In this document: in pieces, positions 9,254 to 18,667 of the stretch
Layout: each line of letters starts with the position of its first letter
Position numbering within the stretch: position 1 is the first letter of the stretch
Source of the DNA: Myxococcales bacterium
GTDB taxonomy: Bacteria > Myxococcota_A > UBA796 > GCA-2862545
DNA: 64,000 bases
Direction: 5' to 3'
Assembly: GCA_019634415.1 (NCBI GenBank)
Contig: JAHQVJ010000117.1
Span: 1-64,000, forward strand
The notes under the pieces: generated by a model
Databases searched by the model: none
What the model was told of the DNA's origin: nothing
The model's input: the letters and a program-made list of their open reading frames with translations, nothing else
Position numbers and translations under genes: made by a program

Positions 9254-10228
9254 GTGCTTCGACCATCGACCACGTTCCTCGCGGTGCTGGGCTCGTTCCT
9301 GCTGGCCTGCGCTGGCCTCGGTGCCACGCCGGCGCACGGAGAGCCCTTCGTGCTGGAGGTGCCCAAGGGAGCGACGCCGAGCTCCATCGCGCCACGCGTG
9401 GCCGAGGCGGGCTTCGTGTCGTGGCCCTGGCAGTGGAAGCTGTACGTGCGCACCACCGATGCCTCCTGCCTGAAGGCAGGTCGGTTCCAGGTGGAGCCCG
9501 ACATGTCCCTGTCGGAGCTGCTCACCACCCTGTGCGGGCCACCCCTGGCCAACGATGTGCCCTTCACCGTGCTCGAGGGGTGGCGCATCGCCGACACCGA
9601 CGCCGCCCTGGCCAAGGAGGGCTGGATCACCGCTGGCGGGTATGCCGCCGTGGCCCGAGGCAAGACCGTCGAGGCCCCCTTCCCCGTCGAGGGAGCCACC
9701 TACGAGGGCTACCTGTGGCCCGAGACCTACCTGATCAACCCCGACGCCTTCGACGCACAGGCCTTCGTCTCCCGACAGCTCACCACCTTCCAGGAGCGCT
9801 TCCAGCAGCCCCACGGCGGGCAACTCGGCGGGCGCAGCCTGCACGAGATCGTGGTGATGGGGTCCATGATCGAGCAGGAGGAGCGAGACCCCGACAACCG
9901 GCCGCTGATCTCCGGCATCCTGTGGAACCGAATCGACCAGGGGATCCCGCTCGGCGTGGACGCCACCAGCCGCTACACCCTCGAGGACTGGGACGACGAC
10001 GTGATGCCGAAGATCCGCGATCGCTCCGATCCGTACAACAGCCGTGTGCACCGAGGCTTGCCTCCCACGGCCATCGGCGCCCCCTCCCTCAGCGCCCTGC
10101 AGGCCGCCATGCAGCCGAAGAAGACGCCGTACCTGTTCTACCTGCACGACCGCACCTGCACCCTGCGCACCGCCACCACCAACGCGGGCCACGAGCAGAA
10201 CAAGCGTCGCCACGGAATCTGCGAGTAG
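9254..10228 (+). CDS. mltG: MltG-type endolytic murein transglycosylase (YceG family)
   Basis: The enzyme cleaves nascent peptidoglycan strands and is thought to set glycan length at the inner membrane. The product is 324 residues with a short N-terminal hydrophobic segment. A LysM-like region follows (FVLEVPKGATPSSIAPRVAE). The catalytic region has GYLWPETY, then ASxxEKE-equivalent GSMIEQEERD with the catalytic Glu, GVDATSRYTLED, and YNSRVHRGLPPTAIGAPS near the end. This order matches the family. The start is GTG 9254, with ggagg at 9245-9249. It is divergent from the SDR with an 87-base gap and no evident pabC, its frequent neighbour elsewhere. Confidence 0.9.
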   Translation: MLRPSTTFLAVLGSFLLACAGLGATPAHGEPFVLEVPKGATPSSIAPRVAEAGFVSWPWQWKLYVRTTDASCLKAGRFQVEPDMSLSELLTTLCGPPLANDVPFTVLEGWRIADTDAALAKEGWITAGGYAAVARGKTVEAPFPVEGATYEGYLWPETYLINPDAFDAQAFVSRQLTTFQERFQQPHGGQLGGRSLHEIVVMGSMIEQEERDPDNRPLISGILWNRIDQGIPLGVDATSRYTLEDWDDDVMPKIRDRSDPYNSRVHRGLPPTAIGAPSLSALQAAMQPKKTPYLFYLHDRTCTLRTATTNAGHEQNKRRHGICE

Positions 10229-10297
10229 CCGCGAACCCACCGGTCAGGTCTTCCGCGGACTGCCGAAAGTCGATGATGAGACCCACAGGAGCTTTGC

Positions 10298-11176
10298 ATG
10301 ACCCGTCTTCCCATCCTCGCCGTCGCCCTCGTCGCCTGTGATCCCGAGGAGGGCACCGGCGCAGACCCCGACGGACCCGTCGTCTACGAAACCGCCCCAT
10401 GCGGCTCGGTCGACGTCGTCGACACCGAGCCCAGCACCGACGTCGACGCACCCGCCACCTTTGCCGTGGGCGAGATCGTCGAGGGCCGGCTGGATCCAGA
10501 GGCCACCACCAACTTCCGCCACTTCTGGGACGTGGATCTGGGCCGCGGCACCTACCACCTGGTGCTCGACGAGTCGACCCCTGACGGGGGCACGACCAAC
10601 ATGGGCCTGGCGATCGAGCGCCTCGACGCCGCTGGTGTAGAGATCGAGACCCTGATCCGCGGCAATGAGATCGACCATCGGATTCGCCTGCACACCGTCG
10701 TCGTCATCGACAGCCCCACCACGCTGCGAATGGAGATCTCGAACGTCTTCCGCATGGAGGACTACCAGCTCGGCATCTTCACGAACGGTGTGGGTGTGCC
10801 CTCTCCGTTCTTCGAAGACTGCGCCCCCACCACGCCCATCGAGCTCGGCGTACCCCTGGACATGTCTCTGCCAGCCGCTGTCGCCGAGGACGACGACGAG
10901 ATCTGGCTCACCTTCGACGCAGCTCCCGGTGACTACGGCCTGACCGTGGACGCCACGCAGGCCAGTGGTAGCTCCACCAACATCCAATACGGCATTGCAG
11001 CGCTGGATCGGTTTGGGCAGCGCGACCGCTACGTGGACGTCCTGCGAGCCAACGAGATCGACGTCACCACACGGCTCGTGGGTGGCTTCAACGTAGGCGA
11101 GCCAGCAAGCTACTGGGTGCGCGTCGTCAACGACTTCCAAGCCCTGGAGCTGACGCTCACCCTCGAGGAGGAGTAG
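10298..11176 (+). CDS. Lipoprotein with two pre-peptidase C-terminal-like repeats
   Basis: This predicted lipoprotein has 292 residues and the lipobox AVALVAC at the N-terminus. Two homologous beta-rich units follow (about 50-165 and 175-290). Each has a fall from 'F/IELG..L' to 'RHFWDVDLGRGTYHLVLD' or 'IWLTFDAAPGDYGLTVD', then TNMGLAIERLD or TNIQYGIAALD, and (R/L)xNEIDxxxRL. The first strand pattern is like bacterial pre-peptidase C-terminal domains that bind other surface proteins or glycans. The function is unknown. No catalytic motif was seen. Confidence 0.6.
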   Translation: MTRLPILAVALVACDPEEGTGADPDGPVVYETAPCGSVDVVDTEPSTDVDAPATFAVGEIVEGRLDPEATTNFRHFWDVDLGRGTYHLVLDESTPDGGTTNMGLAIERLDAAGVEIETLIRGNEIDHRIRLHTVVVIDSPTTLRMEISNVFRMEDYQLGIFTNGVGVPSPFFEDCAPTTPIELGVPLDMSLPAAVAEDDDEIWLTFDAAPGDYGLTVDATQASGSSTNIQYGIAALDRFGQRDRYVDVLRANEIDVTTRLVGGFNVGEPASYWVRVVNDFQALELTLTLEEE

Positions 11177-11785
11177 TCACCACAGCCGCGCCGTGGCCAG
11201 CTCGAAGGCCACGAGCACGTCTCCCCCCGACAGCGTCGTCGGAGCCTCGTGTCGCTCCACGACGCCACCGGGTCGATAGACCCAGACCAAGCGATCCGCA
11301 GGATCGATGAGCCACCCCAACCGCAAGCCGTTGGCGATGTACTCACGCATCTTGTCGTGGAGCGCCTCGAGTCGATCCGACGGAGATCGCAGCTCGATCA
11401 CGAAGTCGGGGCACAGCGGAACGAACCGGCGACGCTGGGCCTCCGTCAGTGCTCCCCACCTGGCCTCGAGCACCCAGGCGACGTCGGGCGAGCGCTCGGC
11501 ACCGTTCGGCAGCACGAACCCGGTGGACGAGTCGAAGACACGGCCCGTTCCATCCGTTCGTGCCCACAGGTTCACGTCCGTAATGAGATCCGCGTTGCGC
11601 CGACCCGTCTCTCCGCCAGTGGGTGGCATGATGAGCAAGTCTCCATCGGCCGAGCGTTCGATGCGCAACGTGGGATTCCTGGCGCACAGCTCGAAGAGCC
11701 CGTCGTCCGACAGGGGCACGAGGGGCGTGAGGCGAACGGGCAGCTCGGGCAGCTCGAACGTCAGTGTGGGTTGGGTGTTCTGCAT
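11177..11785 (-). CDS. Uma2-family protein (putative PD-(D/E)XK nuclease)
   Basis: The product has 202 residues and the usual layout of the Uma2/DUF820 family, which has a restriction-endonuclease-like fold. LIMPPTGGETGRRNADLI is near residue 52. RSPDVAWVLEARW gives the PD motif, and CPDFVIELRSPSDR gives the (D/E)xK-like segment, with Ser where many members have Lys. LGWLIDPADRLVWVYRP closes the fold. The role in bacteria is unknown, and such genes multiply in cyanobacteria and myxobacteria. Its stop abuts the end of the plus-strand lipoprotein gene (11176/11177). Confidence 0.82.
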   Translation of the reverse strand: MQNTQPTLTFELPELPVRLTPLVPLSDDGLFELCARNPTLRIERSADGDLLIMPPTGGETGRRNADLITDVNLWARTDGTGRVFDSSTGFVLPNGAERSPDVAWVLEARWGALTEAQRRRFVPLCPDFVIELRSPSDRLEALHDKMREYIANGLRLGWLIDPADRLVWVYRPGGVVERHEAPTTLSGGDVLVAFELATARLW

Positions 11786-11904
11786 GGGTGGCGTTCAGAT
11801 CCTATCTCGTGAGCAACGGAAGCGACCGCCATGCGACGTGACCGGTTTTCGAAAGCCCAGCGCCGATGGCCAGCCTAGATCCCTACATCGCGAGGGAGAA
11901 CCCC

Positions 11905-12267
11905 ATGGAGATCTGGACTCGGCTGGCGTGGGCGGCACTCGCGCTACTGCACGTTCCACCTGCCGCCGTCGCGGTCGCCCCATCGCTGACAGAGCGCCTG
12001 TACGGCGCCGATCCCCACGGTGAGATCGGCATCCTCGTGGTGCATCGCGGCGTGCTGTTCGCCGCCGTCGCCGTCCTCGCTGCCTGGGCCGTGCTCGACC
12101 CCGGCGTGCGCCGCAGCGCGGCGGTGATGATGGCGCTGTCCGTCTGTGGCTTCCTGGCCGTCTATGCGCGCGCCGGCTTCCCCCCGGGTCCGCTGCGCAC
12201 CATCGCCCTGGCCGACACAGCAGCCCTGCTTCCGCTGGCTGTCGTCGTCGTGGCGGCGTTCCGCTAG
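11905..12267 (+). CDS. Small four-helix membrane protein
   Basis: The product is 120 residues with about four transmembrane segments (residues 5-25, 45-63, 70-88, 100-119). The segment ILVVHRGVLFAAVAVLAAW resembles the conserved RHRAVLF stretch of small four-helix proteins that are often mis-named phosphopantetheine adenylyltransferase; that name should not be used here. The start ATG 11905 has gggagaa upstream; an earlier ATG at 11866 adds a hydrophilic leader without a ribosome site. The AraC regulator follows after 9 bases, suggesting co-transcription. Confidence 0.65.
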   Translation: MEIWTRLAWAALALLHVPPAAVAVAPSLTERLYGADPHGEIGILVVHRGVLFAAVAVLAAWAVLDPGVRRSAAVMMALSVCGFLAVYARAGFPPGPLRTIALADTAALLPLAVVVVAAFR

Positions 12268-12276
12268 GCTGCTCGG

Positions 12277-12954
12277 ATGAGGCCTCAGGTCACCCTCGCT
12301 GGTGGACGCGCCCTGTACGTGGGGCCTGGACTGCAGCTGAGTCCTCACCGCAACGCAGCGGCCACCGTCGTCATCGCGCTACAGCAGTCGTTCTCGCTGT
12401 CGCTGGGCGACGGCGCGGCCCCCACCCAGCGTCGCATCGCCCAGATCCCACCTGGCACCTGGCACCACCTGCAGGCCGCAGGCCCCATGGCGTTCCTGTA
12501 CCTCGACCCCCTCGGCGACCCGATCCCCGACCTGCCCCAGCGAGTGACGCTGCCCGCGGATCTGCACGCACCCGGCGTCATCGACGAGCTGCTGCGGGCC
12601 GTCGGGCTGCAAGCCCCCGCCACGCCCGCGCGGCTCGCGGCCACCGTCCGAGCCATGGATGCCGATCCCCGCTGCTTTGCCCGCATCGACGACGCAGCAC
12701 GGCACGCGGGCCTGTCCATCTCCCGGTTCGGCCACCTCTTCCGCGAGGAGACCGGGCTGCCCTTCCGGCGGTACCGGCTCTGGCGCCGCATGGCCACCGT
12801 CGCCCGCGTGGTGAGCACCGGACGCTCACTCACCGACGCTGCCTTCGAGGCCGGCTTCGCGAGCTCCGCCCACCTCTCCGCGAGCTTCCGACAGCTGTTC
12901 GGCCTCGCTCCCTCCACCCTCCTGCGGCTGCATACGCGCTTCGTCATCCACTGA
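12277..12954 (+). CDS. AraC-family transcriptional regulator
   Basis: The regulator has 225 residues. The N-terminal half (about 1-120) is a cupin-like sensing domain, and the C-terminal hundred residues form the two-helix-turn-helix AraC domain. The first helix pair is in IDDAARHAGLSISRFGHLFR. The conserved RYRLWRRM linker follows, then ALTDAAFEAGFASSAHLSASF-type second helix and FRQLFGLAPSTLLR. It shares a likely transcript with the upstream membrane protein and may control that gene. Its ligand is unknown. Confidence 0.88.
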   Translation: MRPQVTLAGGRALYVGPGLQLSPHRNAAATVVIALQQSFSLSLGDGAAPTQRRIAQIPPGTWHHLQAAGPMAFLYLDPLGDPIPDLPQRVTLPADLHAPGVIDELLRAVGLQAPATPARLAATVRAMDADPRCFARIDDAARHAGLSISRFGHLFREETGLPFRRYRLWRRMATVARVVSTGRSLTDAAFEAGFASSAHLSASFRQLFGLAPSTLLRLHTRFVIH

Positions 12955-12972
12955 GGGTCCGAGCCGCCGGCC

Positions 12973-15900
12973 TCACGGGCATCCCACCGGAGCAAGGTTC
13001 TTCGCGTCCGCGGCCTGTGCCGGATCTGCCAAGAAGTCGCACGACACCAACAGCTGGTCTCGCCGCGGCGCGACCACCGGCGGCACGTTCACCACGTACG
13101 TGTCGTTGCAGAAGGAGATCGCCCAGATCGAGCCGCGCTGATCGCCACAGGCGGGGTTCGCATCGATCACGCGGTATCCCGGCGCCCCCGTTCCCAGCTC
13201 GATGTCAGGGCACCCGTCTCGCTTGAGCTTGCACTGCCGCCCGTCGTTCCACAGCGCCACCTCGTCGACGCTCTCGGGCACGTAGAAGAACCGGTTCCAA
13301 TTGCTCATCACCGGCCGTCGCTCCTCGAAGGGACCCACGGGGGACTCCCATCGACTCACCCCCAGGTCCGCTCCGACCAGCTGGTCGTAGTCCAAGCCGG
13401 ACCGATGGTTGTGGGTTCGCAGGTCGTAGATGCCCTCCTCGACGAACAGCGCGGGATCGCAACCCGCCTGCAGCCCCGTGTCTACGATCCCCGTGTCCAG
13501 CGGCAACACGTTCGGATCCACACGACACGCCGAGGCGACCACATCGTCGTCGCTGACCACCGCACCCAGCGAGGTCCAGTCCACGTCCTTGCCCTCCCGC
13601 GTGGGATTCAGGTCGATGAAGCAGACCTCCTCGCCGGTCGCCGGGTCGGTCAGGGTGACGCGGCTGGTCCCGAGCATGCGGGTCGTGGTGTGGAACCCCT
13701 CGGGGTTGTTGGGCAGATCGTCGTCGATCCCGTAGCAGACGTCCTCCACCAACAAGCCGTCGGCTGGATCCACCCACACCTTCCACAATAGGCTGTCCCG
13801 CGGAAGGCCCCTCAGGTTGGCCTCGTAGGCCGCTCCGCCCGGATTCCCGGGGTGAACGGTGGCCCGCCCGTAAGGCCCCTCGCCACCGTCGAACCAGTCG
13901 ATGGACACACCTGCAGCGTCCACGAGCTCGTCGGCGGGACCCGACCACCCGTTCTTCGGGATGTCGCAGGTGAATCCCTTGGCGCTGTAGACATCGGAAG
14001 GCGCCTGGCCCTTGTGATCGGCCAGGTAGGCGGTACGCCCTACCCCGTCGTCGCCAGATCGGATGGCCCACAGCCGCGAGTAGTCGAGCATCCGTCGCTC
14101 GTCGGCACAGACGGCGTGCTCGATGTAGGCCGCATAGTCCGCCGTCTGACCGCCACCCGCCTTCCAACGCCACAGCAGATCGACATGACGAACGTACGTC
14201 ATCAGATCCTCGACCCGTGACAGCGCGGCTGGATCCCCCGCACTGGCCGTGCGCGCCTGGTTCAGCGACGCGTACAGGTCGGCGATCACGTCGGGCGACA
14301 GCAGGAACCGCTGGTCGCTCACGTCGAGCAACGACAGATAGTCCACGATGTGCGGTGTCGCGGCTGCCGGGAAGGCATGGGCACCTACGTCCGCGAACAG
14401 GTCGTCCACGGCCTGCCGCGGATCGGTGGCCTGAGCCGACGACGGGTCCCGGGCGATGTCGAGCAGGATGTACTTGAACAGACCCTGGGCGCCCCAGCCT
14501 CCGCCCGTCTCGATCCACAAGCCGGCGAAGCCGAGATCGAGCTTCTCGAGGAGCTGCGAAGCCGCCGACACAGGCGCCTGGGACCAGGCGTCGTTGTCTG
14601 GGAGTTCACGCTTCTCGGCGTTCCAGTACACATAGTGTCCGAACTCCGTGGGCTCTCGTCCCTCCGCCGTGCACTGCCGGGTGAACTTCCAGTTCACGAA
14701 GGCCGCGTGATCGTCGATCCCTTTCCAGCCATTGCCCACCATCCACACGAACAAGTTCGTCCCGATGTCCTCGAACAAGGGACCGGGGTAGGTCTCGCGG
14801 TAGGCCAGCACATTGATGTACTTGTCGCCCATCCCCAGCTGATCCCCCACCCCATTGGCCAACCGCACCAGGCGGTCCGCGGGCGACAACCCATCGTCGC
14901 ATCCTGCCCAGTAGGCACCGTCACCCGGACTGAAGGCCACCGTGTCCCGAAGGGTGTCCAGTGTGCTGAACGCCGTGGGATCGGTCTGTGCGAGCTTGTC
15001 GTCCGCCCAGTCGTCGCGAATGTACTGCCCCAGCGTCACTCCACCGATCATGGTGTTGGGGCAGAACTTCTCGAGGGTCGTCCCCACGCTCGACGTGGAG
15101 ATCACCGGCGTGTAGGTGGCTGGGTCCTCGGCGAAGATCCGTCCCCACTGGTTCTGCACGCCAGTCGCCTGGAACGCACCCTGGAATCCATTCATGGAGA
15201 CCCAGGTCTGGAAGTCGTAGCGCGCGTCGTTCCCCACGGCGTTGAAGGCCAACCGACGCGACAGGAAGCCAGGCGCCCCGCCTCGCGCCGGCCCACCCGA
15301 CACATCGTAGGAGCCCGGCGTCTCCATGTCGGAGGCGCCGAAGTCGGGCACCACCTCCCAGGTGTCGGTGGGCAGATAGTACCGGTAGCCCAAGGTACGG
15401 AGCAGCGAGACGACGGCTTGCTGAACACCGGCCCCCTCGTTGCCCAGCAGGTACAGCGAGTCGGTGCTGTCCGTGGCCACGTTTCGGAAGGCCTCGCGGT
15501 TGAAGCGGGTGAGCGCACCGAACGGACTCTGAAAGTCGAAGTCCGAGGGACGCCCCACCAGGATGGCGCCGTCGTCGGCGCTCGGATCCGTGTCGTCCCA
15601 GGCCTGAAGCTCGAAGCCCGTACATCCCACGAGACCGTCGTAGGAGTACCCCACCCCATGGGTCAGGTCCGCATCTGCGCCGCACACCATACGCGTCAGG
15701 ACGTCGCGCAGAGCGCCCGCTGCAGCCGCCGTCTGCTCCACATCGGTCCAGAACCACGGCTCGTTCTGCTGGTTGTATGGGATCCCCGGGTCGTCGGGTC
15801 TCCAGCGCACGTCGTAGGCGGCGAGCACATCGGGATGCACCTTCACCACCAGGCTGGGCACACCTCCCGCGGCCACCGTCACCACGCCCGAGGCAGAAGG

Positions 15901-16026
15901 AAGCGTGCGAAGGCCTCGCTCAGGCTCCTGCTGCTCCGATGTCGCGGTGTTCGACCCACGACAGCCCACCGCCATCGCAAGCACCACCAGGAGCTGGACG
16001 GATGGATGGAATCCGAGTGCGTTCAT
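12973..16026 (-). CDS. Large secreted DUF4838/alpha-glucuronidase-like lipoprotein
   Basis: The product has 1017 residues with an N-terminal VVLAMAVGC lipobox. About residues 100-230 look like the N-terminal domain of alpha-glucuronidase-like proteins. The stretch AVVSLLRTLGYRYYLPTD fits the 'aLYdFLeelGvRWy.P' box that precedes DUF4838. The middle part (about 380-700), with GFAGLWIETGGGWGAQGLFKY and a helical tail, fits DUF4838. The C-terminal 300 residues are rich in paired Cys and unassigned. The likely task is binding or cutting an acidic polysaccharide outside the cell. ATG 16026 is chosen because ggggagg precedes it; 16041 would place that site inside the gene. Assignment is by pattern only. 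Confidence 0.6.
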   Translation of the reverse strand: MNALGFHPSVQLLVVLAMAVGCRGSNTATSEQQEPERGLRTLPSASGVVTVAAGGVPSLVVKVHPDVLAAYDVRWRPDDPGIPYNQQNEPWFWTDVEQTAAAAGALRDVLTRMVCGADADLTHGVGYSYDGLVGCTGFELQAWDDTDPSADDGAILVGRPSDFDFQSPFGALTRFNREAFRNVATDSTDSLYLLGNEGAGVQQAVVSLLRTLGYRYYLPTDTWEVVPDFGASDMETPGSYDVSGGPARGGAPGFLSRRLAFNAVGNDARYDFQTWVSMNGFQGAFQATGVQNQWGRIFAEDPATYTPVISTSSVGTTLEKFCPNTMIGGVTLGQYIRDDWADDKLAQTDPTAFSTLDTLRDTVAFSPGDGAYWAGCDDGLSPADRLVRLANGVGDQLGMGDKYINVLAYRETYPGPLFEDIGTNLFVWMVGNGWKGIDDHAAFVNWKFTRQCTAEGREPTEFGHYVYWNAEKRELPDNDAWSQAPVSAASQLLEKLDLGFAGLWIETGGGWGAQGLFKYILLDIARDPSSAQATDPRQAVDDLFADVGAHAFPAAATPHIVDYLSLLDVSDQRFLLSPDVIADLYASLNQARTASAGDPAALSRVEDLMTYVRHVDLLWRWKAGGGQTADYAAYIEHAVCADERRMLDYSRLWAIRSGDDGVGRTAYLADHKGQAPSDVYSAKGFTCDIPKNGWSGPADELVDAAGVSIDWFDGGEGPYGRATVHPGNPGGAAYEANLRGLPRDSLLWKVWVDPADGLLVEDVCYGIDDDLPNNPEGFHTTTRMLGTSRVTLTDPATGEEVCFIDLNPTREGKDVDWTSLGAVVSDDDVVASACRVDPNVLPLDTGIVDTGLQAGCDPALFVEEGIYDLRTHNHRSGLDYDQLVGADLGVSRWESPVGPFEERRPVMSNWNRFFYVPESVDEVALWNDGRQCKLKRDGCPDIELGTGAPGYRVIDANPACGDQRGSIWAISFCNDTYVVNVPPVVAPRRDQLLVSCDFLADPAQAADAKNLAPVGCP

Positions 16027-16097
16027 GTCAGTCCTCCCCATGCGGAGGATGACCAGTCAGAAAGCCCGTTGTGTCGCAGCTATGTCGTAGACACCCG

Positions 16098-16586
16098 TCA
16101 CGGGAACCGCGCCTCGGAGATCGTGATGATCGGCAGGTCCGCGCTGCTCCCGGACACCACCGTCAGCGAGAAGTCCCCACTCGCCGACAGGTCGGCCCCG
16201 TCCAGCACCAAGCCGAGCGTCAGGGTGTTCGTGCCCGAGGCCAGCGGCAGCTCCGCGAACCCCGACAGGAAGAACTCGTCGTCGGTGTCCAGATCGGGCG
16301 ACAGCGTCACCTCCCCCGCCAGGTTTGCTGCATCCGGCGAGTCCTCCGCTCCGTCGAGCACGTGCATGGCCAGCGACCCACCGAAGTACGTGCCCGTGCC
16401 GAACAGCCGGAAGCTCCCCCGCCCCTCCACGTCGCCGTCGCCCCCCGACACCTCGTAGTCGAGCTCGTAGATCACCGTCTGCCCGTCCACCATGGACAGC
16501 GACCAGTCCACGGTGTCGCTCGTCTCGAACACGTCGCCCGTGCACCCGGCGACCACCCACACCGCACCTACGCCCACGATCCGCAC
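16098..16586 (-). CDS. Small lipoprotein, unknown function
   Basis: The product has 162 residues; GAVWVVAGC is a lipobox. The mature part is beta-rich, with alternating hydrophobic strands and many Gly/Asp. No family is recognised. GTG 16586 follows ggaggg. It lies 12 bases after the GMC oxidoreductase gene on the same strand and 71 bases before the DUF4838-like gene, so all four minus-strand genes from 18631 down to 12973 could be one transcript. Confidence 0.6.
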   Translation of the reverse strand: MRIVGVGAVWVVAGCTGDVFETSDTVDWSLSMVDGQTVIYELDYEVSGGDGDVEGRGSFRLFGTGTYFGGSLAMHVLDGAEDSPDAANLAGEVTLSPDLDTDDEFFLSGFAELPLASGTNTLTLGLVLDGADLSASGDFSLTVVSGSSADLPIITISEARFP

Positions 16587-16598
16587 GATCCCTCCTGT

Positions 16599-18110
16599 TC
16601 AACGTCCGCGCTGTACGATGCCATGCGCCACCTGCGTGGCGACGGCCATGGTGGTGAGCTGGGGATTGACTCCCAACGACGTGGGGAACACCGAGCTGTC
16701 CGCCACGTACAGTCCCGCCAGGGCGTGGGCCTCTCCCGTGGGCCCCACCACCGAGGTCTCGCGCTCGAGGCCCATGCGGCAGCTCGCCATCGGGTGCGAG
16801 GCATACAGCGTGAATTCGTCGAGCCCGCGCTGCGCCAAGGCAGCCTGCAGCGACTCCGCGCTGGTGTGGGCGCCCAGCCCGTGCACGGGACCCAGGACTC
16901 GCGTGGCCCCGCCCGCGAGCAGCACCCGCGCCGTCTCCACCATGCCCGCCTTCATCCGCTCCACGTCCTGTGGATCGAAGCGGTACCGCACCGAGGCACG
17001 CCCCTCCGGCGTGGCCCCCACCGTGCCCTCACCCCGATCGCTCACCATCACCACGCATCCCGCGTAGTGGTGCAGCGTGTGCATGGCGCGCTTGGCCTCG
17101 AGCCCCACCTGACCGAGCAGGAGCAACAGCGCCGCCGGAGGTGCGGAGAAGGTGTGGGGCAGCACGCCGGGCAGCTCGGGCACCTCGAACCACGCCCCCT
17201 GCGTGGCGCCCGTCCACATGCGCACCTCGAAGTCACACCACCCGACCAGGGCGCTGCCGGGATGGATGTGCAGTCCCCGCCCCACCGCAGGCCCCAGCCG
17301 CTCCGCCAGCCCTGCGTGATGCAGCAGCCGCGGTGTGCCCACACCTCCGCAGCAGACCACCACCACGGGGGCCTTCACCACCAGACGCCCCACGGTCTGC
17401 CCCGTGTCGGGGTCGCGGACGGATCCCCCCACCCCCGTGACCTGACCAGCGGCCACCTCGATCTCGTCCACGAACACGTCCGCCTGCACCACCGCCGACG
17501 ACTGGCGCGCCATGGGGATCAGGTTGCGGTCGACGCTGCCCTTGCCTCCCGACGGGCAGCCCATGTTGCACAGCCCACACCCCACGCATCCCGGCGCGTT
17601 GCGACGCAGCAAGCCACCCGGCAGCCCGAGCGCCTGCGCACCACGCACGATCAGCTTGTTGTTCTCTCCCGCGATGGCCTCGGCGGTCTCGCCGACCCCG
17701 ATCAGCGCCTCGATCTCCTCGAAGATGGGGCGCAGCCGAGCCGCCGAGAAGCGATCGTCACCTCCGAGACGATCCGTCCAGTCGTCGAGCACGCTCGGAG
17801 GCGTGCGAAAGCAGATGGCCGAGTTCACGAGGGATCCGCCGCCCACCCCCCGTCCGGCCGCGATGGGCAGCGCTCCGTGGCGCGTGAGCGCGATCATCGC
17901 GCCGCCTTCCTGCATGTGGTAGCGGTTGGTGTGGGCCACGTTGGGCCGAAAGCGTGGCTGTGCGGGGCCTTCCTCGAGCACCACCACCGTGCGACCGGAG
18001 GCCGCGAGCACCCGGGCGACGGACGCCCCCCCGGGACCCGAGCCCACCACGACCACATCGGCGTCGAGCCGCTGCTCCCCCTGGGCGTGGGTGTGGTCGC
18101 GCAGGGTCAT
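16599..18110 (-). CDS. GMC-family FAD oxidoreductase
   Basis: This 503-residue flavoprotein oxidises an alcohol or sugar-type substrate. The FAD dinucleotide loop is VVGSGPGGASVARVL near residue 21. The GMC signatures GRGVGGGSLVNSAI and, at the C-terminus, SHPMASCRMG and YVADSSVFPTSLGVNPQ carry the active-site His region and the second FAD contact. A Cys-rich insert, GCVGCGLCNMGCPSG, occurs as in several bacterial GMC enzymes of the cholesterol-oxidase/gluconate-dehydrogenase type. Its ATG overlaps the stop of the upstream gene (ATGA, 18107-18110), suggesting coupling with the Tat partner subunit. The substrate is unknown. Confidence 0.88.
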   Translation of the reverse strand: MTLRDHTHAQGEQRLDADVVVVGSGPGGASVARVLAASGRTVVVLEEGPAQPRFRPNVAHTNRYHMQEGGAMIALTRHGALPIAAGRGVGGGSLVNSAICFRTPPSVLDDWTDRLGGDDRFSAARLRPIFEEIEALIGVGETAEAIAGENNKLIVRGAQALGLPGGLLRRNAPGCVGCGLCNMGCPSGGKGSVDRNLIPMARQSSAVVQADVFVDEIEVAAGQVTGVGGSVRDPDTGQTVGRLVVKAPVVVVCCGGVGTPRLLHHAGLAERLGPAVGRGLHIHPGSALVGWCDFEVRMWTGATQGAWFEVPELPGVLPHTFSAPPAALLLLLGQVGLEAKRAMHTLHHYAGCVVMVSDRGEGTVGATPEGRASVRYRFDPQDVERMKAGMVETARVLLAGGATRVLGPVHGLGAHTSAESLQAALAQRGLDEFTLYASHPMASCRMGLERETSVVGPTGEAHALAGLYVADSSVFPTSLGVNPQLTTMAVATQVAHGIVQRGR

Positions 18111-18631
18111 CGGCCGTAGCCGCAGCCGAAGTGGGGCTGGAAGATGGAGGCCACCTCCGGATGGGTGGTCCAACCCAGCCCGATGAGCATCATCAGCGCC
18201 GTGGCACCGGTGCGCAGCGGCCACAGCGACGACTGCAGCCACCCCTGGAGCACCTCTGCCCGGCTGTGGAGCGGGAGCCGCCGATAGGGCCGCAGCCTCG
18301 TGACAACGGGCAGATCGTCCAGCGCCTGCAGCAGCAGCTTCGTCTCGCGCGCCGCGGAGGGCGCCATGCCCTCGAGCACCCCGTCCACGAAGGACCCGAG
18401 CTGCGCGTCGGCCCCCGACAGCGAGGGTGTTCCGCCGCGCGGCATCCAGGCCTCGGCCACCGCCTGCACGAAGTCGTGCTCGTCGGCGGACAGCCACACC
18501 AGCGCCTCGCCCGGCGCGCGATCCCACCAGCGCAGTGCGGTCACCGCACCCACGCCACCCGCGACCCCTGCGCAGGCCACCGCAGCGAGAGCCGCCCGTC
18601 GGGTGATGGTCGAGCCGCGAGAGGAGTCCAT
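18107..18631 (-). CDS. Tat-exported partner, gluconate 2-dehydrogenase subunit 3-like
   Basis: The product has 174 residues and begins with a twin-arginine leader: STITRRAALAAVACAG, with the RR pair then a hydrophobic stretch. The segment LSADEHDFVQAVAEAWMPR fits the start of the small 'subunit 3' that accompanies periplasmic GMC dehydrogenases. These small subunits carry the Tat signal for the complex, so the FAD subunit next to it, which lacks its own signal, is likely carried with it. ATG 18631 is used; GTG 18655 would add eight residues. It diverges from the beta-helix lipoprotein with a 36-base gap. Confidence 0.75.
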   Translation of the reverse strand: MDSSRGSTITRRAALAAVACAGVAGGVGAVTALRWWDRAPGEALVWLSADEHDFVQAVAEAWMPRGGTPSLSGADAQLGSFVDGVLEGMAPSAARETKLLLQALDDLPVVTRLRPYRRLPLHSRAEVLQGWLQSSLWPLRTGATALMMLIGLGWTTHPEVASIFQPHFGCGYGR

Positions 18632-18667
18632 GCCCGATGATAGTCTCACGCCCACAGGAGACCGTCC

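Noticed and set aside
11905-12267. Phosphopantetheine adenylyltransferase
   Set aside because: Similar small membrane proteins carry this wrong label; the sequence has four helices and no nucleotidyltransferase HxGH motif.
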